A stretch of 64,000 bases of DNA from assembly GCA_013824615.1 (NCBI GenBank), contig PNOC01000008.1, positions 1-64,000 on the forward strand. Direction: 5' to 3'. This document shows positions 10,448 to 19,045 of this stretch, one piece after another. Made by a program: the position numbers and the translations under genes. This DNA comes from Thermodesulfovibrio sp. GTDB lineage: Bacteria; Nitrospirota; Thermodesulfovibrionia; Thermodesulfovibrionales; UBA6898. Positions within the stretch are counted from its first letter, which is position 1; each line of letters starts with the position of its first letter. The notes under the pieces were generated by a model. It saw nothing but the letters and a program-made list of their open reading frames with translations, had not been told where the DNA came from and searched no databases.

Positions 10448-11668
10448 CTATTTTATGAGTGTAATAAGTTTGAAGATCGGGAGATACATGGCGATAACAA
10501 TAAATCCGACCGATCCGCCGAGGAAGACCATCAGCATCGGCTCCATCATGGCCGTGAGATTATTGACCGCGGCGTCAACTTCATCGTCATAGAAATCAGC
10601 GATCTTGCTGAGCATGGTGTCGAGCGCTCCGGTTGATTCACCGACAGAGATCATATGGGTCACCATAGGTGGAAAAACCTTGGATTTCATCAGCGGCTCA
10701 GCTAATGTTTTGCCTTCGGAGACCGCCTGCCGCACATCAAATACCGCGTATTCAATTACCTTATTGCCGGCAGTCTTGGCGGTGATCTCAAGCCCGTCGA
10801 GGATCGGGACGCCGCTGCTGATGAGGGTACTGAGTGTCCGGGTAAACTTGGCAACAGCAACCTTTCTCAGTATTATCCCGAATATGGGGAGCTTCAGGAA
10901 TATCCTGTCAGTTATGGCCCGCCCCTTTTCCCGCTTCCTGATCTGGCCGAAGGCAATGCCGAGGCCGACACAGACCAGGGCGGTTATAAGTCCCCCGATT
11001 CCGGCGATAAAATGGCTGAAATCAATGACCATCTGAGTCGGCAGCGGCAGCTTGCCCCCCATTGAGGAGAACATCTTCGAAAAAGTCGGGACAACAAAGA
11101 TCATGATAATAGCGATAACAAAGACCGCAATGCCGGTGACGACAATGGGGTAGGTCATTGCCCCTTTCACCTTCTTCTTCAGTTTCATGGCTTTTTCCAT
11201 ATATGCGGCAAGCCTGTTGAGAATGGTATCGAGAATACCACCAGACTCTCCGGCTGCAACCATATTGGCATACAGGTCCGTGAATACCTTCGGGTGCTTT
11301 CTCAGTGCGTCGGCATACGTAGAACCGGATTCGACATCCCCTTTTATCGTCACCAGCGTTTTAGCTAAAAGTTTATTCTCTACCTGTGTCGAGAGGATTT
11401 CGAGCGCCTGAACCAGCGGCAGGCCGGCATCGATCATCGTTGCAAACTGGCGGGTGAAGATGACGATGTCCTTGTCGTTAACTCCGCCGCCCAAACTCAG
11501 TTGTGAGAGCGAGAAGCCTGGTTTTTTTGTTTTTTCTCTGATAATTGTAGGAGTTATATTGCGTTTCTTCAGCTGGGCAATAACATCATTCTTTGAGTTG
11601 GCGGATATCTCGCCTGATTCGATAGTTCCTCTGTTTGTCTTGCCTGACCATTCAAAAAGTATCGCCAT
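10448..11668 (-). CDS. pilC: Type IV pilus inner-membrane platform protein PilC
   Basis: PilC (406 aa, typical length) is the inner-membrane platform that couples the motor ATPases to pilin assembly and retraction. Two GspF repeats are visible: FTRQFATMIDAGLPLVQALE (about 68-87) and FTRTLSTLISSGVPILDGLE (about 271-290), each followed by a membrane segment. A C-terminal hydrophobic helix, VGFIVIAMYLPIFKL, closes the protein. The N-terminal beta domain begins MAILFEWSGKTNRGTIESGE. It lies six bases after pilT in the same operon. Confidence 0.95.
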   Translation of the reverse strand: MAILFEWSGKTNRGTIESGEISANSKNDVIAQLKKRNITPTIIREKTKKPGFSLSQLSLGGGVNDKDIVIFTRQFATMIDAGLPLVQALEILSTQVENKLLAKTLVTIKGDVESGSTYADALRKHPKVFTDLYANMVAAGESGGILDTILNRLAAYMEKAMKLKKKVKGAMTYPIVVTGIAVFVIAIIMIFVVPTFSKMFSSMGGKLPLPTQMVIDFSHFIAGIGGLITALVCVGLGIAFGQIRKREKGRAITDRIFLKLPIFGIILRKVAVAKFTRTLSTLISSGVPILDGLEITAKTAGNKVIEYAVFDVRQAVSEGKTLAEPLMKSKVFPPMVTHMISVGESTGALDTMLSKIADFYDDEVDAAVNNLTAMMEPMLMVFLGGSVGFIVIAMYLPIFKLITLIK

Positions 11669-11674
11669 CTGCAG

Positions 11675-12766
11675 TTACCTCCCCCGGCCAGCAGGCGTGC
11701 TGGTCATTCTTTGAAGCATGGTGATCATTTCGTCCGGCACCGAGGAGCGGCTGAGGGCATCCTCATAGGAGATAAAGCCCTTCGAGTAAGCCTCTGCAAG
11801 GGACTGGTTCATCGTCTGCATGCCGAACTTCGACTGTCCTGTCTGCATGGATGAATAAATCTGATGGATCTTGTCCTCCCGGATCAGGTTCCTGATCGCC
11901 GGGTTGGGGACCATAAGCTCTATGGCCAGGCAGCGCCCCTTGCCGCTCTTTTTTCTTATGAGCTGCTGCGAGAGGATTGCCTCGAGAACAAAGGAAAGCT
12001 GAACCCTGATCTGCTCCTGCTGGTGTGGAGGAAAGACATCAATAATACGGTTGATCGTCTGGACTGACGAGTTTGTATGGAGGGTCGCCAGAGTAAGATG
12101 GCCGGTTTCAGCCACGGTCAGTGCGGCCTCGATCGTCTCAAGATCCCTCATTTCACCGATCAGGACAACGTCGGGATCCTGCCGGAGTATATATCGCAGG
12201 GCCATCTTAAATGAGGAGGTGTCGGCGTTGACTTCCCGCTGATTAATGAGGCAGTTCTTGTGTCCGTGAAGGTATTCAATCGGATCCTCTACCGTAATAA
12301 TGTGGTCATATCGCTCCGAGTTGATCCTGTCGACCATGGCTGCCAGCGTCGTGGATTTTCCGCTTCCGGTAGCCCCGGTGACAAGAATGAGACCACTCGG
12401 TTTTTTTACCAGATCATTGACGATTTCCGGAAGCCCGAGGTCCTGAAAGGTCTTGATTTCAAAAGGTATTGTTCTGAAAGCTCCGGCTACGGCTCCGCGC
12501 TGCATAAAGATATTTCCCCTGAACCTGCTGAGCCCTTTGACTCCGAAAGAGAGATCCAGTTCATTATTCTCTTCGAACTTATGCTTTTGTGCGTCTGTCA
12601 GGATGCTGTAGCAGAGCGCCTTGGTGTCCGGGGGATTTAGCGGTGGAGAATCAATAGGGATGAGTTTGCCGTCAACTCGCATGCGCGGGGGACTTCCCGT
12701 TGTTATATGCAGGTCCGACGCTCCTTTTTCTATCATGATTTTCAGCAGGTCATATATACTTCCCAT
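11675..12766 (-). CDS. pilT: Type IV pilus retraction ATPase PilT
   Basis: PilT (363 aa) is the hexameric cytoplasmic motor that disassembles pili and drives twitching. The N-terminal ASDLHITTGSPPRMRVDG is diagnostic. Walker A is GATGSGKSTT, the Asp box is ITVEDPIEYLH, Walker B is VVLIGEMRDLET, and the His box TLHTNSS follows. The C-terminal AIRNLIRE-type segment (here PAIRNLIREDKIHQIYSSMQ), needed for retraction, is retained. It sits between pilB and pilC. Confidence 0.96.
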   Translation of the reverse strand: MGSIYDLLKIMIEKGASDLHITTGSPPRMRVDGKLIPIDSPPLNPPDTKALCYSILTDAQKHKFEENNELDLSFGVKGLSRFRGNIFMQRGAVAGAFRTIPFEIKTFQDLGLPEIVNDLVKKPSGLILVTGATGSGKSTTLAAMVDRINSERYDHIITVEDPIEYLHGHKNCLINQREVNADTSSFKMALRYILRQDPDVVLIGEMRDLETIEAALTVAETGHLTLATLHTNSSVQTINRIIDVFPPHQQEQIRVQLSFVLEAILSQQLIRKKSGKGRCLAIELMVPNPAIRNLIREDKIHQIYSSMQTGQSKFGMQTMNQSLAEAYSKGFISYEDALSRSSVPDEMITMLQRMTSTPAGRGR

Positions 12767-12777
12767 CAGTATCTCCT

Positions 12778-14610
12778 TTAATCTCCGAACGTTACCCTGA
12801 GAATTTCTTCCATGGTGGTGACACCCTCGGCAACTTTGGTGACTCCGCTCATCCGCAGGGTTTTCATCCCAAGCCGTATGGCTGCCTTCTTAATTTCAGA
12901 TGTTGACGCCCCTTCGAGTATGAGCTCCTTGAGTTCGTCCTTAATCAGCATGACCTCGTACAGTGCTACTCTGCCTTTATACCCGGTACCGTTGCAGGCA
13001 TTGCAGCCTTTTCCTTTATAGCAGGTGACGGTTTTTGCCTCATCCTCTGAAAACCCTGCACGGGTAAGCGCAGCTATAGGAAATTTTTCCTCTTCCTTGC
13101 ACTTTTGGCATATCCGCCGTGAAAGTCTCTGTGCCACAATCAGTATGACAGATGAGGAGACCAGAAAGGGCTCAATTCCCATGTTCAGCAGCCGGCTGAT
13201 TGTTCCTGGTGCATCATTGGTATGCAGGGTGCTGAGCACCAGGTGACCGGTGAGGGCAGCCTTGACCCCGATTTCTGCAGTCTCAAAGTCCCGGATCTCT
13301 CCCACCATGATTATGTCAGGGTCCTGCCGCAGGAACGACCTCAGCGCTGCGGCGAAGGTCAGTCCGATCTCTTCCTTTACCTGAACCTGGTTGATGCCCA
13401 TGAAATTAAACTCGACAGGGTCCTCTGCCGTCATAATATTCGTATCAGGTTTATTCAGATGGTTCAGGGCTGAGTAGAGCGTGGTTGTCTTGCCGCTTCC
13501 GGTCGGTCCGGTGACGAGCAGCATGCCATAAGGTTTATTTAACGCCTCCATAAAGTCATCGAGTGCCGACTGCTCAAACCCCAGTTTTGTGAGGTCGACC
13601 TGCAGGTTAGCCTTGTCAAGAAGACGCAGAACTGTTTTTTCTCCAAAAAGGCAGGGCAGGACCGAGACGCGGAAGTCAATTTCCCGCTTTTTGCCGAGCT
13701 TAAGCTTTATTCTTCCGTCCTGGGGCAGCCGCCGCTCTGCTATGTCAAGCTTCGACATGATCTTTACCCTGGAGGTAAGGGCTGCCTTGATTTTTGTCGG
13801 GAGGTTCATGACCGTATACATAACCCCGTCCACGCGGTATCTGACCCTGAGGGACTGTTCGTAGGGTTCTATATGTATATCGCTGGCCCCCTGTTTGATC
13901 GCATTGACAAATATCCCGTTGACCAGCTTGACGATAGGGGCTTCCACTTCCCTGACAAGCTCGGAGTCTTCTTTCTCCTCAAGGATATCAACATTATCAA
14001 GCGCACTGCCGACAATCTTATCGAAGTCATCGACATTAACACTCGGGCTCTCGTCAAAGCCCCCTCCATCTAACCCCGTACCGGCCATATCATCATCAGT
14101 CAGGGTATAGTCTTTTGCCTGAATCTGCATGGACGCTGTTGTTGCGGCTGCGGTGGATGATGACGTGGTGAGCATGCCATCCCCCCTGCCGAGATAGTAG
14201 TTGCTGATGGAGCCGATAATCGCAGATTCACTGGAGACCACGACCTCCACATTATACCCGGTCATGAATTTTACGTCGTCTATTGCGAAGACATTTGAAG
14301 GGTCCGCCATAGCCACGGTAAGCGTTGCGCCGACTCTTGCAATGGGCATAATGAGATATTTTTTTGCCATTTCAGCCGGGATAAGTTTCAACACCCCCGG
14401 GTCGATTTTGTAATCAGCAAGATTTATTGAAGGGACGCCATATTGTTTGCTCAGAAAGGCGACGAGTTTGTCCTCAGTCAGAAACCCCAGCTTCACGAGG
14501 TTGGTCCCGAGTCTTCCCCCCTCTTTTCTTTGGGTGTTTAACGCCTGCTTGAGTTGTTCTTCAGATATAATGCTGGAGGCAATCAGTAATTGCCCTAGTT
14601 TAACCGCCAT
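12778..14610 (-). CDS. pilB: Type IV pilus assembly ATPase PilB
   Basis: PilB (610 aa) powers pilus extension. The N-terminus (1-60) shows the tandem MshEN motif (KLGQLLIASSIISEEQLKQA; GGRLGTNLVKLGFLTEDKL) that in related PilB/MshE ATPases binds c-di-GMP. Then follow GspE-N, a linker, and the motor domain with Walker A GPTGSGKTTT, Asp box MTAEDPVEF, Walker B IIMVGEIRDFET and TLHTNDA. The zinc-binding tetracysteine element is present (CQKC, then CNAC in GKGCNACNGTGY). It heads the leftward pil operon. No Shine-Dalgarno precedes the ATG, and the nearest good promoter places the transcript start at the start codon itself. Confidence 0.96.
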   Translation of the reverse strand: MAVKLGQLLIASSIISEEQLKQALNTQRKEGGRLGTNLVKLGFLTEDKLVAFLSKQYGVPSINLADYKIDPGVLKLIPAEMAKKYLIMPIARVGATLTVAMADPSNVFAIDDVKFMTGYNVEVVVSSESAIIGSISNYYLGRGDGMLTTSSSTAAATTASMQIQAKDYTLTDDDMAGTGLDGGGFDESPSVNVDDFDKIVGSALDNVDILEEKEDSELVREVEAPIVKLVNGIFVNAIKQGASDIHIEPYEQSLRVRYRVDGVMYTVMNLPTKIKAALTSRVKIMSKLDIAERRLPQDGRIKLKLGKKREIDFRVSVLPCLFGEKTVLRLLDKANLQVDLTKLGFEQSALDDFMEALNKPYGMLLVTGPTGSGKTTTLYSALNHLNKPDTNIMTAEDPVEFNFMGINQVQVKEEIGLTFAAALRSFLRQDPDIIMVGEIRDFETAEIGVKAALTGHLVLSTLHTNDAPGTISRLLNMGIEPFLVSSSVILIVAQRLSRRICQKCKEEEKFPIAALTRAGFSEDEAKTVTCYKGKGCNACNGTGYKGRVALYEVMLIKDELKELILEGASTSEIKKAAIRLGMKTLRMSGVTKVAEGVTTMEEILRVTFGD

Positions 14611-14616
14611 AGGAAT

Positions 14617-14645
14617 AAAATATATGAAATTACAGGTATTGTCAA
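14617..14645 (-). promoter_or_regulatory. Promoter of the pil operon, apparently leaderless
   Basis: Leftward TTGACA (14640-14645) and TATTTT (14617-14622) are separated by 17 bp, a near-consensus sigma-70 promoter. Six bases then separate the -10 box from the pilB ATG, so predicted transcription starts at or beside the A of the start codon. The six bases, ATTCCT, contain no ribosome-binding site. Confidence 0.6.
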
Positions 14646-14758
14646 CAAATCAAATAACCGGGAACAAAAGACTTTCCTAGATATTCCAATGGGTTTTGTT
14701 TTATTATTCAACAGTAACATTAAGAATTCTGCAAAGAATTGATACTGATCTTTACGTT

Positions 14759-15193
14759 ATGCTCAATAGCGACAGGAAAATCCCTTCTGATGAGGACCTC
14801 GAAAGGGCAGAACGGCTCAGGGAGGTCCTTGAGGCGCTGGCCGAGATCAACAAGACTGTCCCGGTGATTGTTGAAGGGAAAAATGATGTCAATGCCCTGA
14901 GGAGACTGGGTTTGTCCGGGGAAATCATTACACTCCACAGGGGCGCTACGCTCTATGATTTCTGCGAGGATATTGCCGAGAAATTCCCCCGGGTTGTCCT
15001 GCTGACCGACTGGGACGAAAAAGGCGAGATGCTTTACAGCTCACTTGCTGATAAGCTCAGAGGCCTTATTGAGGACTTTGCTGCAGTGAGGGGGATGCTC
15101 AGGATGCTCTGCCAGAAGGAGATCAAAGATATTGAAGGCATTCCGAGGCTTCTGGCCAGGCTTGAGGGCCCCCGGTTGGAAATAGCTGATTGA
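14759..15193 (+). CDS. Toprim-domain protein
   Basis: The conserved core is a small toprim domain: VPVIVEGKNDVNALRRLG supplies the metal-binding glutamate and VVLLTDWDEKGEML supplies the DxD motif. Related small toprim proteins resemble the catalytic domain of RNase M5 and primases, but no specific substrate is known for this branch. I begin at ATG 14759 (144 aa); an in-frame TTG at 14696 would add 21 residues with no better ribosome-binding site. The stop codon overlaps the start of yraN, so the two are translated together. The gene diverges from pilB. Confidence 0.72.
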   Translation: MLNSDRKIPSDEDLERAERLREVLEALAEINKTVPVIVEGKNDVNALRRLGLSGEIITLHRGATLYDFCEDIAEKFPRVVLLTDWDEKGEMLYSSLADKLRGLIEDFAAVRGMLRMLCQKEIKDIEGIPRLLARLEGPRLEIAD

Positions 15194-15531
15194 ATACCGT
15201 CGGCAAACAGGGAGAGGCGGCAGCCCTGGCCTTTCTCCTGCAGGCCGGCTATAGTATTCTGGCGACCAACTACAAGACAGTTTTCGGTGAAGTCGATATC
15301 ATTGCAAGGGATAAAGACATCACCGTTTTTGTGGAAGTCAAATCAAGGTCCGGCTCTGCCTTTGGCTTCCCGTTCGAGGCGGTCACTCCCAGAAAGCAGG
15401 CGAAGATACGCAAGGTTGCCCTGTTTTATATGAAACAGAAGAAAAAAGAGATCCCGCTCCGGTTCGACGTCCTGAGCATCAATATTGAGAACGGACAGAG
15501 CCGGATTGAGCATATTATTGATGCCTTCTAA
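15190..15531 (+). CDS. yraN: YraN/UPF0102 family endonuclease-fold protein
   Basis: A 113-residue protein of the UPF0102 family with the restriction-endonuclease-like fold. GKQGEAAALAFLLQAGYSIL, GEVDIIARDKDITVFVEVKSR and the ITPRKQAKI-type segment (VTPRKQAKIRK) are family signatures. The E-D-ExK pattern (EVDII, FVEVK) is the predicted metal site. The physiological role is unproven. Its TTG start overlaps the upstream toprim stop by four bases (TTGA), indicating translational coupling. Confidence 0.88.
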   Translation: MNTVGKQGEAAALAFLLQAGYSILATNYKTVFGEVDIIARDKDITVFVEVKSRSGSAFGFPFEAVTPRKQAKIRKVALFYMKQKKKEIPLRFDVLSINIENGQSRIEHIIDAF

Positions 15532-15627
15532 GCTTGCCAGCGCCCAATAAGTCCTGCTGGTCCGCTAATCGCCGCGATACAGAACTCCTTGAAAGTCAAC
15601 CCCAGCCCGGTGCTTTGAGTATTAAAT

Positions 15628-15761
15628 AGTGTCTGTGTATACATTAAGAAGTCGTCATCCTCGGGCTTGACCCGGGGATTCAGAGCTTCTTGAAAACAAT
15701 GGATTCCCGCCTCACGAGAATGACAGCCAAAAACAAAAATGGCAGTTTATACACAGACTCT
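15628..15761. mobile_element. MITE-like element with terminal and internal inverted repeats
   Basis: The ends AGTGTCTGTGTATA (15628-15641) and TATACACAGACTCT (15748-15761) are inverted copies, 13 of 14 matching. Nested inside are GTCATCCTCG (15654-15663) and CGAGAATGAC (15715-15724), again inverted with one mismatch, with CGGGGATTC facing GGATTCCCG. The 134-bp unit codes for nothing. Such nested-palindrome units are usually dispersed miniature elements. Together with 15532-15627, in which I see nothing, it accounts for most of the yraN-tRNA-Ala gap. Confidence 0.55.
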
Positions 15762-15849
15762 AATTATCGGGAAAAGCAATATGTGTACAGATTATTTTCA
15801 TTGAATCTTGTCATCCCACAAAGCAATGTGTTATTTTATAACCTCCTGT

Positions 15850-15925
<76 letters not shown>

Positions 15926-15954
15926 TATTTATCAATGACTTACGCTTATCGGTG

Positions 15955-16080
15955 TTACCTCAGTCTTTGCCAACGTGACAAAATCGTGACAAATCCCTTT
16001 TTTAACGTCCTGTCCAGGATGTCCACTGCCTTAACCTTATGATTCGGTGCAAGATGAGCATACCGCAAGGTCATCTTAGC
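15955..16080 (-). pseudogene. C-terminal remnant of a tyrosine recombinase (phage/island integrase)
   Basis: Reading leftward from about 16077, an open frame encodes AKMTLRYAHLAPNHKVKAVD and runs about 40 residues to a TAA at 15955-15957. The TLRYAHL motif contains the catalytic tyrosine of phage-type integrases, and the following basic tail is typical. Upstream the frame is broken immediately by a stop within the adjoining palindrome, and the catalytic Arg/His residues are missing. It lies 29 bp past the 3' end of tRNA-Ala, the usual integration target, so it is best read as the last trace of an excised or decayed integrative element. Confidence 0.75.
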
Positions 16081-16122
16081 TCTCCAATGTTATTGTAATT
16101 TAATTTCCATAACATTGGAGAG
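16080..16122. repeat. Perfect 14-bp inverted repeat at the integrase breakpoint
   Basis: CTCTCCAATGTTAT (16080-16093) and ATAACATTGGAGAG (16109-16122) are exact complements around a 15-base spacer. The left arm begins exactly where homology to the integrase tail stops. It may be the scar or end of a small element that truncated the integrase, or a recombination or protein-binding site. It has no downstream T-run for a terminator. Confidence 0.7.
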
Positions 16123-16204
16123 TAATTAAGAACGCAAATTAGTTAAGGGGCTGCCCAAATTGATCAATCTACATGGTACCCAATAAAGAGCTGATGACAA
16201 GTTA

Positions 16205-16232
16205 TTGACATTATGCTGAATACTGGTATGAT
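16205..16232 (+). promoter_or_regulatory. Promoter of the hydrogenase operon
   Basis: TTGACA (16205-16210), a 16-bp spacer and TATGAT (16227-16232) preceded by TG one base upstream (an extended -10) form a strong sigma-70-type promoter. The GTG start of hydB is about 35 bases downstream of the predicted transcript start. Confidence 0.65.
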
Positions 16233-16273
16233 TGTAGAGGATTATCTTGCCGGTATTTATATAAGGAGCTTCT

Positions 16274-17317
16274 GTGATCTTCAGGATCATCAAAAAAACT
16301 GAACTGGAAAAACTTTTCAATGTCCTCTCGGATGAAAACCGCATTATCGGTCCGGTTGAAGTCGGCCGTGATCAGGACAGCCAGGCGATATACGGGTTTC
16401 GGGATGTTGCCGATTTCAGGCAGCTTGCACTGGACTATACTACGACATCCCTGCCGGCAAAAAAATATTTTCTACCGTATAAAGAGGACATGGCCACATT
16501 CCGTATTGACGGAAAGGACTGGCAGAAAACGGTTGATTACAACATTGATGCCCCATTTGTCTTTTTTGGTATGCATGCCTGCGACATTAATGCCCTGAAC
16601 AAGCTCGACAAGGTTCTGATGGGCAGCGTCTATCCCATGCCCTACTATGCTGCCAAGCGGCAGAATGCATTTATCATCGGGATCGACTGCGAACCGCAGA
16701 CCTACTGTTTCTGCCGTTCAATGGGAGCCGATACGGTGCTGCATGGTTTTGACATGTTTATAACTGATCTAGGAAACCGCTATTTTGTTGAAATACAATC
16801 CGACACGGCCTATAACCTTCTGAAGAAGGTTCGGGCTGAAGAGCCTCTTGAATCAGACCATGTCGAGTATATGCATGTAATCTCCGAGAAGAAAAAGAAA
16901 TTCACGGCACAGGTCGATACGACGGACCTGACCAAGATCCTTGACATGGAGTTCCAGTCAGATGTCTGGAAGCAGTGGGGTGAAAAATGCCTTGGCTGCG
17001 GCACCTGCGCGAACGTCTGTCCCACCTGCTACTGCTACAGCATCGAGGAAAATGTGAGGATAGATCTGAAGGCAGCGAATAAGAATAAAATACTTTACTC
17101 CTGCAATCTCATTGATTTTGCAGAGGTTGCCGGCGGTCATAACTTCAGGCCTGAAAGGCATAGCCGTCTCAAGTACCGCTACTATCACAAGCATCGAGGC
17201 TTTGTCGAGGCCTATGAGGAGTCGCTTTGCGTGGGCTGCGGCCGGTGCGGGGAAGCGTGTCTTGCAGACATTACGGTGCCTGAGGTAATTTCGAGCGTGC
17301 GCGGGGAGACTTCATAA
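16274..17317 (+). CDS. hydB: Group 3b NiFe hydrogenase beta subunit (iron-sulfur)
   Basis: This 347-residue subunit resembles the beta subunit of cytosolic sulfhydrogenases (HydB). It passes electrons between the flavin subunit and the small subunit. FFGMHACDINALNKLDKVLM and IGIDCEPQTYCFC mark the N-terminal domain. Two [4Fe-4S] ligand sets follow: CLGCGTCANVCPTC (about 236-249) and CVGCGRCGEAC (about 320-330). GTG is the start, with AAGGAG (16263-16268) five bases upstream. It is the first of four genes in the order beta-gamma-delta-alpha known from Pyrococcus sulfhydrogenase. Confidence 0.9.
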   Translation: MIFRIIKKTELEKLFNVLSDENRIIGPVEVGRDQDSQAIYGFRDVADFRQLALDYTTTSLPAKKYFLPYKEDMATFRIDGKDWQKTVDYNIDAPFVFFGMHACDINALNKLDKVLMGSVYPMPYYAAKRQNAFIIGIDCEPQTYCFCRSMGADTVLHGFDMFITDLGNRYFVEIQSDTAYNLLKKVRAEEPLESDHVEYMHVISEKKKKFTAQVDTTDLTKILDMEFQSDVWKQWGEKCLGCGTCANVCPTCYCYSIEENVRIDLKAANKNKILYSCNLIDFAEVAGGHNFRPERHSRLKYRYYHKHRGFVEAYEESLCVGCGRCGEACLADITVPEVISSVRGETS

Positions 17318-17318
17318 T

Positions 17319-18218
17319 ATGGGCAGTAAATTAGCGTTCTCTGACGTAGTAAACCAGAAGCATCACAGAAGAAGCGACCTGGGTGCCTTCGAGCATACGT
17401 ACAAGGCCGAGATTACGAGTATACACCGGTTGACCGACCTTGAAAATCTCTACCGGATTAAGATCATCGACGCTGCTGAACGTGAGCGCTTTGAATTTCA
17501 GCCGGGCCAGTTCCTGATGCTTGAGCTTCCGGGCATTGGCGAGGCCCCGTTTTCGATATCCTCATCCCCGTCCAGGAGAGGCGATGTTGAGCTCTGCATC
17601 CGGAATGCCGGAAGTCTCACCTCATTTCTCTCCCGGGTGGAGCGCGGAACGCATGTAGGCCTTCGGGGGCCTTTCGGCACCAGCTTCCCGATGGAGAAAA
17701 TGCACGGGCAGAACATCCTGTTAATTGCGGGGGGGCTTGGTATTGCACCTCTGAGGGCGCCGATAGCGCATGTGCAGGAAAACAGAAGCCGTTTTAATAA
17801 CGTCGACATTATCTACGGGACAAAAGATCCCGCCCATCTCCTGTTCACCTACCAGTATGATATGTGGCGGGCTGATGATATCCGGCTCAGCGTCATTGTC
17901 GATAAGGCCGATGCCGCATGGACCGGCCGGGTCGGTATGATTACGAAGATCCTTGAGGAGATGTTCGCAGAACGCGGGGATGCTTTTTTCCAGAATACCT
18001 GCGCGATCATCTGCGGGCCGCCGGTCATGTTCAAGTTCGTCTGCAACATGCTGAACACGAAGGATGTCCCGATGCAGAAGATGTTCGTGTCCCTCGAGCG
18101 CCGCATGCACTGCGGCATGGGAAAATGCTGCCGCTGCAATGTCGGCTCGACCTATACCTGCCTCAGCGGGCCGGTCTTTGATTACTGGACCGTCATGAAT
18201 CTGAAAGAGGCGATATAA
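17319..18218 (+). CDS. hydG: Group 3b NiFe hydrogenase gamma subunit (FAD/NAD(P)-binding)
   Basis: A ferredoxin-reductase-like subunit (299 aa) linking hydrogen oxidation or evolution to NAD(P)(H). The FAD-binding stretch FQPGQFLMLELPGIGEAPFS (about 57-76), the nucleotide-binding LLIAGGLGIAPLRAP (about 131-145) and a C-terminal [2Fe-2S] set (CGMGKCCRC, then TYTC) are all present. It lies one base after hydB and two bases before the small subunit gene. The same fold occurs in dihydroorotate dehydrogenase electron-transfer subunits, but the neighbours settle the assignment. Confidence 0.9.
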   Translation: MGSKLAFSDVVNQKHHRRSDLGAFEHTYKAEITSIHRLTDLENLYRIKIIDAAERERFEFQPGQFLMLELPGIGEAPFSISSSPSRRGDVELCIRNAGSLTSFLSRVERGTHVGLRGPFGTSFPMEKMHGQNILLIAGGLGIAPLRAPIAHVQENRSRFNNVDIIYGTKDPAHLLFTYQYDMWRADDIRLSVIVDKADAAWTGRVGMITKILEEMFAERGDAFFQNTCAIICGPPVMFKFVCNMLNTKDVPMQKMFVSLERRMHCGMGKCCRCNVGSTYTCLSGPVFDYWTVMNLKEAI

Positions 18219-18220
18219 CC

Positions 18221-19045
18221 ATGTCAGATACTCTTGCAAAACCAAAAACATACCTGGGGGTGCCTGTCCACCGTCCGAAGGTCGCCTTCTTCGAACTGTC
18301 GTCCTGCGAGGGCTGTCAGCTGCAGCTTCTTAACAATGAGGCGACCCTCCTGGACTTCCTCTCGCTTATGGAGGTAGTCAGGTTCCGGGAGGGTATGACC
18401 GGCGGCACCGATGATTATGAGATTGCCTTTGTTGAAGGCAGTGTCACCCGGCAGGACGAGGTTGAGCGGCTCAAAAAAATCAGAGAGACCGCGAAGGTCC
18501 TTGTTGCCTTCGGGTCCTGCGCCTGCTTCGGCGGGGTGAACCAGCTGAAAAACCGCTTCAGCATGGACCAGGTCAGAAAAGAGGTCTATGGAGATCATCC
18601 GATCGATACTGATGTTGCGCGTCCGCTCGAGTCGGTAGTTCCGGTTGACCTCAGGATATACGGCTGCCCGGTCAAGAAGGAAGAGGTCGAAAAGATTGTG
18701 ACGCGTCTCGCTCTTGGCAGTGAGGTGTTTTATCCCCGCTATCCGGTCTGCATGGAATGCAAGGCAAACGGCAATATCTGTCTCTTTGAGCTGGGGGAGC
18801 CCTGCCTCGGGCCGATTACCCGTGCCGGCTGCGACTCGTGGTGTCCCAGCAACAGGGCAGGCTGCTGGGGGTGCCGTGGACCTGCTGATGATATGAATAT
18901 CACGCAGATGGTCAGCATAATGGAAAAATACGGTTTTTCGCGTGAGACGATCGTTGACCGGCTGGAATGTTTCGGAGGATTTTCAGCGCATATTGAGACG
19001 TTTCGTGATGCCGTTGATATCAGGGAGAAGGTGCAGAAAACATGA
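18221..19045 (+). CDS. hydD: NiFe hydrogenase small (delta) subunit
   Basis: A 274-residue cytoplasmic small subunit with no Tat signal, as expected for group 3. FFELSSCEGCQLQLLN (about 21-36) supplies the proximal-cluster CxxC, GSCACFGGVNQ (about 100-110) and YGCPVKKEE follow, and later cysteines (CMECKANGNICLFELGEPC; CDSWCPS) coordinate the medial and distal clusters. It ferries electrons from the NiFe site to the beta subunit. The end overlaps the large-subunit start by four bases. Confidence 0.93.
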   Translation: MSDTLAKPKTYLGVPVHRPKVAFFELSSCEGCQLQLLNNEATLLDFLSLMEVVRFREGMTGGTDDYEIAFVEGSVTRQDEVERLKKIRETAKVLVAFGSCACFGGVNQLKNRFSMDQVRKEVYGDHPIDTDVARPLESVVPVDLRIYGCPVKKEEVEKIVTRLALGSEVFYPRYPVCMECKANGNICLFELGEPCLGPITRAGCDSWCPSNRAGCWGCRGPADDMNITQMVSIMEKYGFSRETIVDRLECFGGFSAHIETFRDAVDIREKVQKT

